From NCBI GenBank assembly GCA_049314555.1, contig JBMOEW010000011.1, positions 8,531 through 72,530 of the forward strand: a DNA stretch of 64,000 nt, in the 5' to 3' direction. The translations under genes and the position numbers were made by a program. Below, piece by piece: positions 41,739 through 51,530 of this stretch; within the stretch, counting starts at the first letter, position 1; every line of letters begins with the position of its first letter. This stretch comes from REEB509 sp049314555 (GTDB taxonomy: Bacteria > Pseudomonadota > Alphaproteobacteria > Caulobacterales > Aquidulcibacteraceae). Under the pieces are notes generated by a model that was given only the letters and a program-made list of their open reading frames with translations, was not told the origin of the DNA and did no database searches.

Positions 41739-42823
41739 GTTCGGAACGGGAAGCCAGTCTGAATGCGTTGCTGGCTGGGGTCGGCTGGGACGGCGCGCGG
41801 CGCGAGGCGTTGGCTGGCGATGCGTCCACGCGGCGCTATGAGCGCCTTCATCTTGATGGTCGTACCGCGATCTTGATGGATGCGCCGAAGTCTGCGGAAA
41901 GTGGCCCCTGTCCGCCGGATGCGGATGAGGCGCAGCGGCTGCGGCTTGGCTGGAACGCTGTTTCCAGGCTCGCTGCGTCGCGGGTGGAGGCGTTTTTGGC
42001 GGTCGGTGCGCATCTGAAAGCAATCGGGCTTTCTGCGCCGGAGGTGATCGCCGCTGATGCGCTGTCCGGCTTTGCGTTGCTTGAGGATTTGGGCGACGAT
42101 CTGTTCGCCAAAGTGATCCCGGGCCAGGCGGACGAGGCGCAGCTCTATGGCGAGGCAGGCAAGGTCCTTGCACATGCTCAGGCGATGCCAGCGCCTGCTG
42201 TCTTGAACGGTGCCGGGGGGCCTTGGCCGCTGTTGGCTTATGATGCGCTGGCTTTGCGCGCCAACGCGGACCTGTTTGCCGAATGGCTGCCGCAGGCCAC
42301 CGATGTTGCGATTTCTGATGCGCAGCGCGGGCGCTTCGAGGGCCTGCGGGACGGACTGATTGCGCAGGCGGAGCAGTTTCCGCGGGCGTTCACGATCCGC
42401 GATTACCATGCTGAAAACCTGTTGTGGCTGCCAAACCGCGAGGGTCTGCGGGTGGTGGGGTTGCTTGACTTCCAAGACGCGCTGCTTGGGTGGCGGGGTT
42501 GGGACTTATCGATGCTGTTGCACGATGCGCGCCGGGATGTGAGCCCGTTTGCCGCAAGTGCCGCCTTGGGGGCCTATTTGGGCGCGTCCGGTGCCAGTGA
42601 GCGGGAGATCCGCACAGAGCTTGCAGTGCTCGGGGCGCTCAACATCATGCGCATCCTTGGCCTTTTTGCGCGCTTGTCTGCGCGCGATGGCAAGCCACGT
42701 TATGTGGGGTTTATGCCGCGGATGTGGGGGCATTTGTCGGGGGTTCTGCAACATCCTGACTTAGCTGGAATGGCCGAATTAGTTGAGGATGTCGCGCACG
42801 ACTACATAAGGGCCGCCGCATGA
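41735..42823 (+). CDS. amgK: N-acetylmuramate/N-acetylglucosamine kinase AmgK
   Basis: A 362-residue aminoglycoside-phosphotransferase-like kinase. The nucleotide and catalytic motifs are RDYHAENLLW and LLDFQDALLGW. With the adjacent murU gene, it identifies as AmgK, which phosphorylates MurNAc at carbon 1 in the peptidoglycan sugar recycling route. Both genes overlap by 4 bp, a strong sign of one operon. Related phosphotransferases act on other sugars, so the call rests on the pair. Confidence 0.9.
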   Translation: MSSEREASLNALLAGVGWDGARREALAGDASTRRYERLHLDGRTAILMDAPKSAESGPCPPDADEAQRLRLGWNAVSRLAASRVEAFLAVGAHLKAIGLSAPEVIAADALSGFALLEDLGDDLFAKVIPGQADEAQLYGEAGKVLAHAQAMPAPAVLNGAGGPWPLLAYDALALRANADLFAEWLPQATDVAISDAQRGRFEGLRDGLIAQAEQFPRAFTIRDYHAENLLWLPNREGLRVVGLLDFQDALLGWRGWDLSMLLHDARRDVSPFAASAALGAYLGASGASEREIRTELAVLGALNIMRILGLFARLSARDGKPRYVGFMPRMWGHLSGVLQHPDLAGMAELVEDVAHDYIRAAA

Positions 42824-43542
42824 GTGTTCAAACCGCGATGGTGTTGGCGGCGGGTCTTGGGACGCGGATGCGCCCCTTGACCAACGATCGCCCTAAGGCG
42901 CTCGTGACTGTTGGTGGGCGCACGCTGATCGATCATGTGTTGGACCGACTTGTGGCTGCGGGCGTAACCCGCGCTGTGGTCAATGTGCATGCCTTCGCGG
43001 ACTTGCTTGAAGCGCATGTGCGGCGTCGCAGCGATCTGGAAGTGCTGATCTCTGATGAGCGAAACCACCTTATGGAAACGGGCGGGGGAACCCTTCAAGC
43101 GCTCCCCTTGCTGGGCGACGGTCCGGTGCTCGTGACCAATATCGACTCGGTTTGGGAGGAGTCTACAGGGTCGGCGATCGCCAGGCTGGTGGCTGGTTTT
43201 GATCCAGATCGGATGGGGGCGCGGCTGATGCTTGCGGACATGGTCAGTCAGCTTGGATATGACGGCAAAGGTGATTTTTTCGCGGCTGATGATGGTCAAA
43301 TCGCCTTTCGAGACGCGGCTCAGTCTGCCCCATTTGCCTATATGGGTATGCAGGTGATTGCGCCGGAAATTCTGCACGGCGAACCCATGGTGCCCTTTTC
43401 TTTCACCCGCGTGTGGCGACGGCTCGCGCTGCAGGGGCGTCTGTTTGGGGCACCGTTGGGCGGCTTCTGGATGCACGTGGGTGACCCGATTTCGCGGGAG
43501 GCAGCAGAGGCCCGGATTTCAGCGACACGCGCTGCGATTTAG
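42820..43542 (+). CDS. murU: N-acetylmuramate alpha-1-phosphate uridylyltransferase MurU
   Basis: A 240-residue nucleotidyltransferase. Signature loop MVLAAGLGTRMRPLTNDRPKAL, the metal-binding ITNIDS-like VTNIDSVW, and the C-terminal HVGDPISREAAEARI. It makes UDP-MurNAc from the AmgK product, bypassing de novo synthesis and giving intrinsic tolerance to fosfomycin in organisms with it. It overlaps amgK by 4 bp and shares its final base with a GTG of an alternative addB start. Confidence 0.92.
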   Translation: MSVQTAMVLAAGLGTRMRPLTNDRPKALVTVGGRTLIDHVLDRLVAAGVTRAVVNVHAFADLLEAHVRRRSDLEVLISDERNHLMETGGGTLQALPLLGDGPVLVTNIDSVWEESTGSAIARLVAGFDPDRMGARLMLADMVSQLGYDGKGDFFAADDGQIAFRDAAQSAPFAYMGMQVIAPEILHGEPMVPFSFTRVWRRLALQGRLFGAPLGGFWMHVGDPISREAAEARISATRAAI

Positions 43543-43562
43543 TGGCCGCGGGAAAGGCCAGG

Positions 43563-46469
43563 ATGGATTTGTTTTCAGGGCCGGGGCCGCGGGTGTTCAC
43601 GGTGCCTGCGGCGGCGTCGTTTTTGGACGTGCTTTCGGAAGCCATGGTCCAGGCGCTGGTGCGTGAGGACCAGCCTTTTGCGTTGGCAGATGCGGTGGTG
43701 TTGCTGCCGAACCGTCGGTCGTCGCGGAGTTTGATGGATGCGTTTGCGCGGCGGCTGGGCGGGGCTGCATTAGCCCCGGTCATGCGACCACTGGCGGATC
43801 TTGAGGACGACCCGGATGTGTGGGGCGCTGAGCCGCTCTCTTTTGCGGTGCCGGCTGCGATTGATCCGTTGCGGCGGCGCTTGGAACTTGCGGCCTTGGT
43901 GCGCCGTCGCGAGTCTGCCGCGGGCGGGGTGGACGATCCCGTGCGGGCGCTTGCCTTCGCTGATGCGCTGTGTGCGCTATTGGACGGCGCGGCGGCGGCG
44001 GATGGGGTGGACTGGAGCGGCCTGGCTGACCTTGTCACTGATGCCAACCTGGCAGAACACTGGCGCCAAAGCGCGGCCTTCCTGGAAATCATTGCCACCT
44101 ATTGGCCCCAGCGGTTGGCTGCGGACAGCCTGTTGGACCCCGCCATGCGTCGCAACCGGGTGCTGGACGCATTGACGGCCCATTGGTCGTTGCAGGCGCA
44201 TACTGGGCCGGTGGTTATTGCGGGTTCTACGGGCTCCATCGCCGCGACGCGCCGGTTGATGGCGGTTGTGGCACGCATGCCGATGGGGGCGGTGGTTCTT
44301 CCGGGTCTGGACAGAAGTTTGGATGACGCGGCCTGGGACGCAGTTGGCCCGCAACACCCGCAGTTTTCGTTGAAAGAAACTTTGCGTTTTCTTGATCTGC
44401 CGCGCCACCTTGTTTCGAGCCTGGATGGTTCCACAGCCGTCACGCCCCGCGAGTTGGTGTTGCGCGAGGCGCTTGCGCCGGCCGATACGACGGCGGATTG
44501 GCTGGTGCGCTTGGCGGAGGCTGGCGGTGCTGACACTGTGCGGGCCGGGGCTGCCGGTTTGCGGTTGGTGGAAGCTGAGACGGAAGACGAAGAGGCGGCT
44601 GTAATTGCGTTGGCCTTGCGCGAAGCGGTCGAGACGGAAGGGAGCACGGCCGCGCTTGTCACACCTTCGGCAACGCTTGCCAGGCGGGTTGCTTCCAAGC
44701 TTTCGAGGTGGGGAGTTAATCCGGCCACCAGCATCGGCCGGCCTTTGGGCGATACGGCGGTTGGCGGCTTGATCAGCCTGCTGACGGGTTTGGCCGAAGA
44801 CAATGGCGATCCGGTGTTGCTGGCGGGTTTGCTGAAGCATCCGTTATGCGACTTTGGGGTTTCGGCGCAGGATGTCGCGCGGTTTGAGCACGCTTGGCTA
44901 AGAGGCGCGCGTCGGTATGGTCCGCTTGCGGACTTGGTGGGTCGGAAAAACGGTGAGATCGCGACGGTATTGCTGGAAGCTCTTTCTTCGCTTTTGTCTT
45001 TGAGCGACGAGGAGACGGTTCAACTGGACAAATTTTCCGATGCTTTGGCGCAGGCCTATGAATCTGTTGCAGGTGAGAGGGCGTGGACGGCGGCGGACGG
45101 GGAGGCGGCCGCTCAACTGTTCAGTGGACTGATTGCTCATGGCGAGAGCCTTGGGGCGATGCGCCTTGATCAGGCCCGCAGAGCCCTGATGCAAATGATG
45201 GCTGGCAAAGAGGCAGCCCCAGAAGGGGCTGGCGATGGGCGGATTTCGATCCTTGGCCCGCTGGAGGCGCGGTTACAGCGGCGCGACCTGATCGTGCTTG
45301 CCGGGTTGAACGAAGGTGTCTGGCCTGAATCTGCGCGTGAGGATGCTTTCTTGTCGCGTAGCATGCGCTCTGCGCTTGGGTTGCTGTCGCCGGATGTGCG
45401 GGTTGGGTTGTCGGCGCATGATTTCGCGCAGTTGGCGGCGGCCCCTCGCGTGTTGATGACCCGAGCCAAGCGGCAAGATGGGGCCCCGACGGTGGCGTCA
45501 CGCTGGGTTTGGCGGTTGGCTACGCTTATGCGCGGGGCTTTGCCGGCCCCGCTTGCGGCTGCCCCGGCAGCGCTTGGGTTGCTTGCGTGGGCGCGGATGT
45601 TGGATGCGCCGTCTGTTTACGCTCCGACGCCTGCGCCCAAGCCGCGACCGCCGGCGGAAAAGCGCCTCAAGCGTCTGAGCGTGACGGACGTCGAGACTTT
45701 GATCCGTGATCCGTATGCGTTGTATGCCAAGCGGATCCTTGGCCTTGGTGTCTTGCGAGCGGTTGGGTCTGCGCCCGGGCCGGCGGAGCGAGGCGTTGCC
45801 ATACACGCGGCAATCGAGGACTTTGAGCGGTCTGATCCACAAGGGCGAGATGCTTCGCTGTTGGTGGCGCTTTTGCGCCGGAAACTGCACGATGCAGGGT
45901 TTGATCGGGCGGCGGTGGCGGCCGATTCGGTGCGACTGAAGATCGCTGCAGATCGATTTGTGGCTTGGCTTGAGGGGCGTCGTAGCCGCGCGCGAACGAC
46001 ACTGATGGAAGAGATCGGTGCCATTACCTTAAGGGGCGGGGTGCAATTGCGGGGCAAGGCAGACCGGATTGATCTGTTGCGGGATGGGACGGGCGAAATC
46101 TTGGACGTAAAATCCGGTCAACCGCCTACGGACAAACAAGTCAAAGCGGGGCTCAATCCGCAACTGCCTTTGGAAGCAGCAATGCTGGCTCGCGGGGCGT
46201 TCCCTTCGGCCCAGGCCGTTCAAGCATCGGCGCTGATTTATTGGCGGTTTGGCGGGCGTGATCCCGGTCCGACCGTGTTGAAGCTTGAAGACGGTGCGCA
46301 TGCGGAGGGTGAAAAAGCGCTAGCCCAATTGGAGGCATTGTTGGCGCAATACTCACGGGCGGAGCAACCGTTCCTCAGCAAGCCGAGGGCGCAGTTTATC
46401 AATGCGTGGGCGGACTATGACCTGCTGGCGCGGCGACAAGAGTGGGTGAACGCGGGGGATGAGGAATGA
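43563..46469 (+). CDS. addB: Double-strand break repair protein AddB
   Basis: A 968-residue alphaproteobacterial-type AddB, partner of AddA in the helicase-nuclease that processes broken ends for RecA. Helicase-like N-terminal half (VVLLPNRRSSRSLMDAFARR), then DLIVLAGLNEGVWPESAREDAFLSR, and a C-terminal RecB-family nuclease region (RGKADRIDLLRDGTGEILDVKSGQPPTDKQ). The ATG at 43563 has AAAGG 7 bases upstream; a GTG at 43542 overlapping murU is the alternative. It overlaps addA by 4 bp. Confidence 0.94.
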   Translation: MDLFSGPGPRVFTVPAAASFLDVLSEAMVQALVREDQPFALADAVVLLPNRRSSRSLMDAFARRLGGAALAPVMRPLADLEDDPDVWGAEPLSFAVPAAIDPLRRRLELAALVRRRESAAGGVDDPVRALAFADALCALLDGAAAADGVDWSGLADLVTDANLAEHWRQSAAFLEIIATYWPQRLAADSLLDPAMRRNRVLDALTAHWSLQAHTGPVVIAGSTGSIAATRRLMAVVARMPMGAVVLPGLDRSLDDAAWDAVGPQHPQFSLKETLRFLDLPRHLVSSLDGSTAVTPRELVLREALAPADTTADWLVRLAEAGGADTVRAGAAGLRLVEAETEDEEAAVIALALREAVETEGSTAALVTPSATLARRVASKLSRWGVNPATSIGRPLGDTAVGGLISLLTGLAEDNGDPVLLAGLLKHPLCDFGVSAQDVARFEHAWLRGARRYGPLADLVGRKNGEIATVLLEALSSLLSLSDEETVQLDKFSDALAQAYESVAGERAWTAADGEAAAQLFSGLIAHGESLGAMRLDQARRALMQMMAGKEAAPEGAGDGRISILGPLEARLQRRDLIVLAGLNEGVWPESAREDAFLSRSMRSALGLLSPDVRVGLSAHDFAQLAAAPRVLMTRAKRQDGAPTVASRWVWRLATLMRGALPAPLAAAPAALGLLAWARMLDAPSVYAPTPAPKPRPPAEKRLKRLSVTDVETLIRDPYALYAKRILGLGVLRAVGSAPGPAERGVAIHAAIEDFERSDPQGRDASLLVALLRRKLHDAGFDRAAVAADSVRLKIAADRFVAWLEGRRSRARTTLMEEIGAITLRGGVQLRGKADRIDLLRDGTGEILDVKSGQPPTDKQVKAGLNPQLPLEAAMLARGAFPSAQAVQASALIYWRFGGRDPGPTVLKLEDGAHAEGEKALAQLEALLAQYSRAEQPFLSKPRAQFINAWADYDLLARRQEWVNAGDEE

Positions 46470-49400
46470 CTGGTGCCCGTAATGATCCGGGTGCGGAGGC
46501 ATCTCTCCAGCAGTATCTGGCGGCCGATCCCCTTGCGTCGGTATTTGTCACTGCAAACGCTGGGTCCGGCAAAACGAAAGTGCTTATTGATCGGATCGCG
46601 CGATTGCTTCTCTCGGGCGCGCCGCCATCAAGCTTTTTGTGCATCACCTATACCAAGGCTGCTGCTGCTGAAATGCAACGGCGGTTGTTCGCGCGCCTTG
46701 GCGAGTGGTGCGTGGCGCGCGATGATGATTTGGAAAAGGATCTCGCGGCGTTGATTGGTGACGTTGCGGCGGCGCGCCAAAACATGACGCGGGCGCGGGC
46801 CTTGTTCGCGCGCGCCTTGGAGACGCCTGGTGGGTTGAAGATTCAAACCATCCACGCCTTCTGTGAAAGACTACTGGCGCGGTTTCCATTGGAGGCGCAC
46901 GTCGCTCCTGGTTTTGAGGTCGCTGATGAGGTGACCGCGGATGCCTTGATTGGTGCTGCGTGGGCGGATGTTTTCACTTTCGGTGATGCAGAGGTCGTGG
47001 CCGCCCTGGAACGATTTTCGCTGCGTCTGGATCAAGGCGCTTTGTCAGACCTTTTTGCGCGTCTTGTGGCAGAGCGTGCGCGTCTCAAGAGACTGCTGGC
47101 AGAGGGTGGGGATTTGCGAACAAGCGCGCGTGCGCTTCGGGCACGGTTTGGTCCTGTGCGCACGGCCTCGTCGATATATGATGCGTTCCTTGATGAAACG
47201 CCGTGGAAAGATGTTCAGTGTGCGGCGGAAGCGTTGGCTCAAAGCAGTGCGAATGACAAGAAGGCGGCGACAAAGCTGTTTGAGGCTCAAGCTGAACGAG
47301 CAGTGGAGCCGTACTTTAGCGTTTTCCTCACCGAGAAGGGTGAGCCCCGATCGAAGCCAATTACGGATAGCGTTCGCGCGAACAATGCGTTTTTGGACCG
47401 ATTTGTCCGAGACGAGATGAACCGAGTTATCAGTGCTGTGCGCGATGCTAAGGCTTCTGAGCGCGGGTGTGACGCTGAAGCTGCGGCGCTATTGGGTGGG
47501 GCGCTGATCGATGCCTATGGTCGTCGGAAGTCTGATCGGGGGGTGCTGGACTTTGAGGATTTGATTGGATGCGCTCGGGCTTTGTTGGAGAACCCATCTG
47601 CGGCCCCGTGGGTGTTGTTCAAGCTGGACCGCGGCATTGATCATATCTTGATCGACGAGGGCCAGGACACAAGTCCGGACCAGTGGTCTTTGTTGCTGCC
47701 CTTCCAGGAAGAGTTTTTTGCGGGCGAAGGCGCGCGGGAGGAAACGCGGACAGTGTTTGCCGTGGGCGACCCCAAGCAGTCGATCTACTCGTTTCAAGGC
47801 GCGGACCCGGCTCGGTTCCAAGGGGAAGCGCAGGCGCTGGCTTTTCGGGCTGCGAGCGCCAATGCGCTTTACCGCGCGCCGGAGCTGACAACTTCATTTC
47901 GGTCAGCACCTGAGGTGTTGCAGGCCGTCGATGTGGTGTTTTCCTCAATTGAGAAGGCGGGTGATCCTCCGGAGTTGTTCAATCGCGTTCGACATTCAGC
48001 CTGGAGGAACCAGGCTAAGGGCGTGGTTGAATGGTGGCCGCTTTGTCCGCGACCGGAGCGAATGGCTGCCCAGGCCTGGGATGCGCCGCAGGATTTGGAA
48101 CCAGAGGACAGCGCGCCTGCGCGGCTTTCTGCCACGATCTCTTCCACGATTTGCGATTGGATTGCTGCTGGTTCTGCCCTGCACGAGGCGGATGGGAGAA
48201 TGCGCCCGATTAGGCCTGGGGATGTACTTATCCTTGTTCGACAGCGGGGCCCCTTGTTTCGCCAGTTGCTCAAGGCCTGTAAGCGTGCTGGCCTGCCGGT
48301 TGCAGGGGCTGACCGCTTGGTTCTTGGGGAAGAGATCGCGGTGCAAGACGCGCTGACACTGGTGCGTGTGGCGCTTGATCCGTACGATGATCTTGCCTTG
48401 GCTTGTTTGATAAAGGGGCCGTGGGGCGGGTTGACGGACGACGACAACCACTTAGCCAAACTGGCCATTGACCGTGGAGAGCATAGTCTTTGGGCGCGAT
48501 TGCAAGCGAGCGACGATCCGGATTTGATCCGTGTGCACCACTTTGTGACCGAGCTCATCGCTCGACGGGACAAAGCGCCGTTTGAGTTCTTGTCCTTGGC
48601 GCTTGAGGCGGTGAATGAGGCCGGCTTGTCTGGCTGGCGGTGCGTGATGGAGCGGCTTGGGGCAGAGGCGCGCGATCCCTTGGAGGAACTGCTGTCGCGG
48701 GCGATGGGTGCGTCCAAAGCCGGGCGATGTGACTTGCAGTCGTTTTTGGCCGGCGTGGAAGCGGATGACACACCGCTGAAGAGAGAAATGGAAGCGGAAG
48801 GCGACGCGGTTCGAATTATGACCGTGCACGGAGCGAAGGGGTTAGAGGCACCGGTGGTTTTCTTGCCGGACACAGCCGGGCCGGCGAAATTGGGAGCGGA
48901 TTCTGGGCTTCTCATCGATGCCAATGGGCTCGCATTCTCCGCCTCTGAGAAGGACGATGATGAGGTTGTGCAAGATATGCGCGCGCGGCTGAAGGAACGG
49001 CTTCTGGGCGAACACTGGCGGTTGTTATACGTGGCGATGACGCGAGCGCGGGACCGATTGATCGTTTGCGGTCATGGGCGCGGCAATTCGATGGAGGCCG
49101 CAGCGGACAGTTGGCACAAGCAGGTGGGTGACGCGATTGGCCGGCTTGCGTCCATCGAAAAGACCGCAACGCCCTTTGGAGAAGGGTTGCGGTTGGGCGA
49201 GAGGCCATCGATCGCGAGCGCTGGCGAAACCACGCACGAGGCGTTGCCGGTTGTTTTGCCCGAATGGACGAAGCGTGCGGCGCGGGCGGGTCCGGCGCGG
49301 GCGGCGCGACCGTCGCATCGGTTTGAGGGAGCGGTTGCTTCGCCGCGGATTGGCATCGAGCGGTTTGCGCGGGGCAAGTTGATCCACGGGCTGCTTCAGC

Positions 49401-49855
49401 GTTTGCCAGAAATCGCAGCCGGTGATCGCTTGGGTGCAGCGCGCCTCTGGCTTGAGCGGCAAGGGGTGAGCGGGGCGCGCGCGGAGGCGCTGGCGCTGGA
49501 AGCCCTCACCGTGATCGAGGACAAACGATTTGCCGCCGCGTTTGCGACCGACAGCCGCGCCGAAACGGCCATCGTTGGCCAAGTTGGGGGGGGCCCTGTT
49601 CGCGGCGTTATCGACCGGTTGGCCATTAGCGCGACCGACGTTTTGATCGTGGATTTCAAAACGGATCGACCCCCACCGTCGACCGCTGCTGAAACGCCAA
49701 CAGCTTATGTTCGCCAGTTGGCGCTGTACCAAGCGGTGATCAAGCAAGCGCTGCCTGGGCGTCAGGTTACCTGTGCCTTGGTGTTTACCCACGCGCCGCG
49801 GTTGATCGCTATTGCGGAACCGCAGCTGCTGGCGGCACTGGCAGACGGCAGTTGA
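46466..49855 (+). CDS. addA: Double-strand break repair helicase AddA
   Basis: A 1129-residue UvrD/Rep-type superfamily 1 helicase with a C-terminal nuclease. Motif I is VTANAGSGKTKVLIDRI; motif II region is HILIDEGQDTSPDQW; motif III is VFAVGDPKQSIYSFQGADP; motif V/VI VTHGAKGLEAPVVFLPD and LLYVAMTRARDR. The C-terminal nuclease has IVDFKTDRPP with the acidic and lysine residues intact. Both helicase and nuclease motifs are complete, so AddAB should be active. It is coupled to addB by ATGA. Confidence 0.96.
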   Translation: MTGARNDPGAEASLQQYLAADPLASVFVTANAGSGKTKVLIDRIARLLLSGAPPSSFLCITYTKAAAAEMQRRLFARLGEWCVARDDDLEKDLAALIGDVAAARQNMTRARALFARALETPGGLKIQTIHAFCERLLARFPLEAHVAPGFEVADEVTADALIGAAWADVFTFGDAEVVAALERFSLRLDQGALSDLFARLVAERARLKRLLAEGGDLRTSARALRARFGPVRTASSIYDAFLDETPWKDVQCAAEALAQSSANDKKAATKLFEAQAERAVEPYFSVFLTEKGEPRSKPITDSVRANNAFLDRFVRDEMNRVISAVRDAKASERGCDAEAAALLGGALIDAYGRRKSDRGVLDFEDLIGCARALLENPSAAPWVLFKLDRGIDHILIDEGQDTSPDQWSLLLPFQEEFFAGEGAREETRTVFAVGDPKQSIYSFQGADPARFQGEAQALAFRAASANALYRAPELTTSFRSAPEVLQAVDVVFSSIEKAGDPPELFNRVRHSAWRNQAKGVVEWWPLCPRPERMAAQAWDAPQDLEPEDSAPARLSATISSTICDWIAAGSALHEADGRMRPIRPGDVLILVRQRGPLFRQLLKACKRAGLPVAGADRLVLGEEIAVQDALTLVRVALDPYDDLALACLIKGPWGGLTDDDNHLAKLAIDRGEHSLWARLQASDDPDLIRVHHFVTELIARRDKAPFEFLSLALEAVNEAGLSGWRCVMERLGAEARDPLEELLSRAMGASKAGRCDLQSFLAGVEADDTPLKREMEAEGDAVRIMTVHGAKGLEAPVVFLPDTAGPAKLGADSGLLIDANGLAFSASEKDDDEVVQDMRARLKERLLGEHWRLLYVAMTRARDRLIVCGHGRGNSMEAAADSWHKQVGDAIGRLASIEKTATPFGEGLRLGERPSIASAGETTHEALPVVLPEWTKRAARAGPARAARPSHRFEGAVASPRIGIERFARGKLIHGLLQRLPEIAAGDRLGAARLWLERQGVSGARAEALALEALTVIEDKRFAAAFATDSRAETAIVGQVGGGPVRGVIDRLAISATDVLIVDFKTDRPPPSTAAETPTAYVRQLALYQAVIKQALPGRQVTCALVFTHAPRLIAIAEPQLLAALADGS

Positions 49856-49901
49856 AGCAGATCGATGCTGTTCCTACATCTTTACGCAAGGAGATCACGC
49901 A

Positions 49902-50222
49902 ATGGCGACGATTAAGGTGACCGACGATAGCTTCCAGAACGATGTGCTCCAGGCGCAGGGCCCGGTGCTGGTCGATTTCTGGGCGGAGTGGTGTGGCCCG
50001 TGCAAGCAAATTGGACCGGCCCTTGAGGATATCGCCGGCGAATTTGCTGGGCGCGTGCAAGTGGTGAAGCTCAACATCGACGAAAACCCGCTAACACCAA
50101 CGCAACTCAATGTGCGCGGCATCCCTACCTTGATGGTCTTCAAAGACGGTAAAGCGATTGCTACGCGCGTTGGGGCGTCGCCCAAGAGCAAGTTGGTCGA
50201 GTGGTTGAACGAGACGATTTGA
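49902..50222 (+). CDS. trxA: Thioredoxin
   Basis: A 106-residue thioredoxin with the WCGPC active site, FWAEWCGPCKQIGPALE and the cis-proline GIPTLMVFKDG. It reduces disulfides in the cytoplasm. AAGGAG is 8 bases ahead of the ATG. It lies 46 bp after addA and is probably the operon end. The convergent folC gene ends 6 bp away. Confidence 0.97.
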   Translation: MATIKVTDDSFQNDVLQAQGPVLVDFWAEWCGPCKQIGPALEDIAGEFAGRVQVVKLNIDENPLTPTQLNVRGIPTLMVFKDGKAIATRVGASPKSKLVEWLNETI

Positions 50223-50228
50223 CGTCTG

Positions 50229-51530
50229 CTACTTGCTGTCGGCTGCAAAAATGGCCTCGCCGGCGATCGCGTGCGAGCCGGTTATCAGAATCGTTCCGCC
50301 TGGCCCTGTGAGTTCACAGGCGTCTTGGATTGCCGCGCGAAGGTCTGGTGCCGCATGCGCCGTTTTGCTGCCCGCGGAGAGGGCGTGTTGAACAAGTTCC
50401 GAGAGGGGCATGGCTGGTCGCGGACCGATGGCCGATACGGCCACCACGCCGGCTAAGCGCCGAGCGAACGGCTGCAAAAAACCATTCGCCTCTTTGTCGG
50501 CGAGCATACCGACCACAGCTGCGTTGTGCGCCGTTGGCCGCTGCGCGAGCCACGCCGCCAGCGCTTTGCCGGCGTGGGGATTGTGGCCAGCGTCTGCGAC
50601 CAGGAGGCAGTTGGTTTCTGCTGCGAGCTCTGCGAGGGGGCCCTTGCGCAGCCGCTGCAGGCGGCCTGGCTTAAATGCCCGCAAAATGCCAGGCGCGAAC
50701 GCAATTTCTGGCATGCCAAATGCCACCGCCGCGACGACCGCTAGACCTGCATTTGCGACTTGGTGGGGGCCGGACAGTGTTGGAAGCGGCAAATCGATAA
50801 GCGCGGAACTGGTTTGGACAACGAGCCGATCGCCTTCGCGCCAGCACTGCCAGTCTCTGCCTTCTAGCTTAAGGTGTGCGCCCTTGGCATCGGCCTCGTT
50901 TGCGATGACCTCTTCGACTTCAGGGGCTTGGCGCGCACTGACGACGTTGGCCCCGCATTTAATGATGCCAGCTTTGTGAGCGGCGATATCCCGAAGCGTA
51001 GGGCCGAGTAGGCCCACATGATCCCAGTCCACCGGCGTGATGACGCACACGGCCGGGGACGGGATAACGTTGGTGGCGTCAACCCGGCCGCCGCATCCCA
51101 CTTCGAGAATCGCCAAATCGGCAGGCGTATCCGCAAAAATCTGGAAGGCGGCGGCAGTTTGAGCCTCAAAATGGCTCAGGGTCGGTGCCGCGGCGGCGAT
51201 GCGGTCGAGGGCGGAAAGCAGGCCGTCGTCGGTGGCTTCTTGTCCAGCGATGGTGAACCGCTCTCGAGTCCATATGAGATGCGGCTGGGTAAAGGTGTGA
51301 GCCCGCAGGCCAGCGGATGCGGCAATGGCTTGCAAAAAGGCGACCGTTGACCCTTTGCCGTTTGTGCCGGCGACGTGAATGGTGGGGGGCAGTCGAAGGT
51401 GCGGGCCACCAAGCGTGGCGAGTGCTTCGCGCAGCCGTTCCAGGCTCATTGGCCCGGAGTGGTCAAACTCTCCGCCGAACACTGAGTTTAGGCGGTTTGC
51501 CACCGGATCGTCCGGCGGAAATGAGTTCAT
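50229..51530 (-). CDS. folC: Folylpolyglutamate/dihydrofolate synthase FolC
   Basis: A 433-residue Mur-ligase-like enzyme. P-loop THVAGTNGKGSTVAF-type sequence (HVAGTNGKGSTV), the DWDHVGLLG loop, and ADAGHNPHAGKALAAWL. It adds glutamate to folates and makes dihydrofolate from dihydropteroate. The ATG at 51530 overlaps the accD stop by 4 bp (ATGA), the usual alphaproteobacterial coupling. An open frame extends far upstream inside accD and is not meaningful. Confidence 0.95.
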   Translation of the reverse strand: MNSFPPDDPVANRLNSVFGGEFDHSGPMSLERLREALATLGGPHLRLPPTIHVAGTNGKGSTVAFLQAIAASAGLRAHTFTQPHLIWTRERFTIAGQEATDDGLLSALDRIAAAAPTLSHFEAQTAAAFQIFADTPADLAILEVGCGGRVDATNVIPSPAVCVITPVDWDHVGLLGPTLRDIAAHKAGIIKCGANVVSARQAPEVEEVIANEADAKGAHLKLEGRDWQCWREGDRLVVQTSSALIDLPLPTLSGPHQVANAGLAVVAAVAFGMPEIAFAPGILRAFKPGRLQRLRKGPLAELAAETNCLLVADAGHNPHAGKALAAWLAQRPTAHNAAVVGMLADKEANGFLQPFARRLAGVVAVSAIGPRPAMPLSELVQHALSAGSKTAHAAPDLRAAIQDACELTGPGGTILITGSHAIAGEAIFAADSK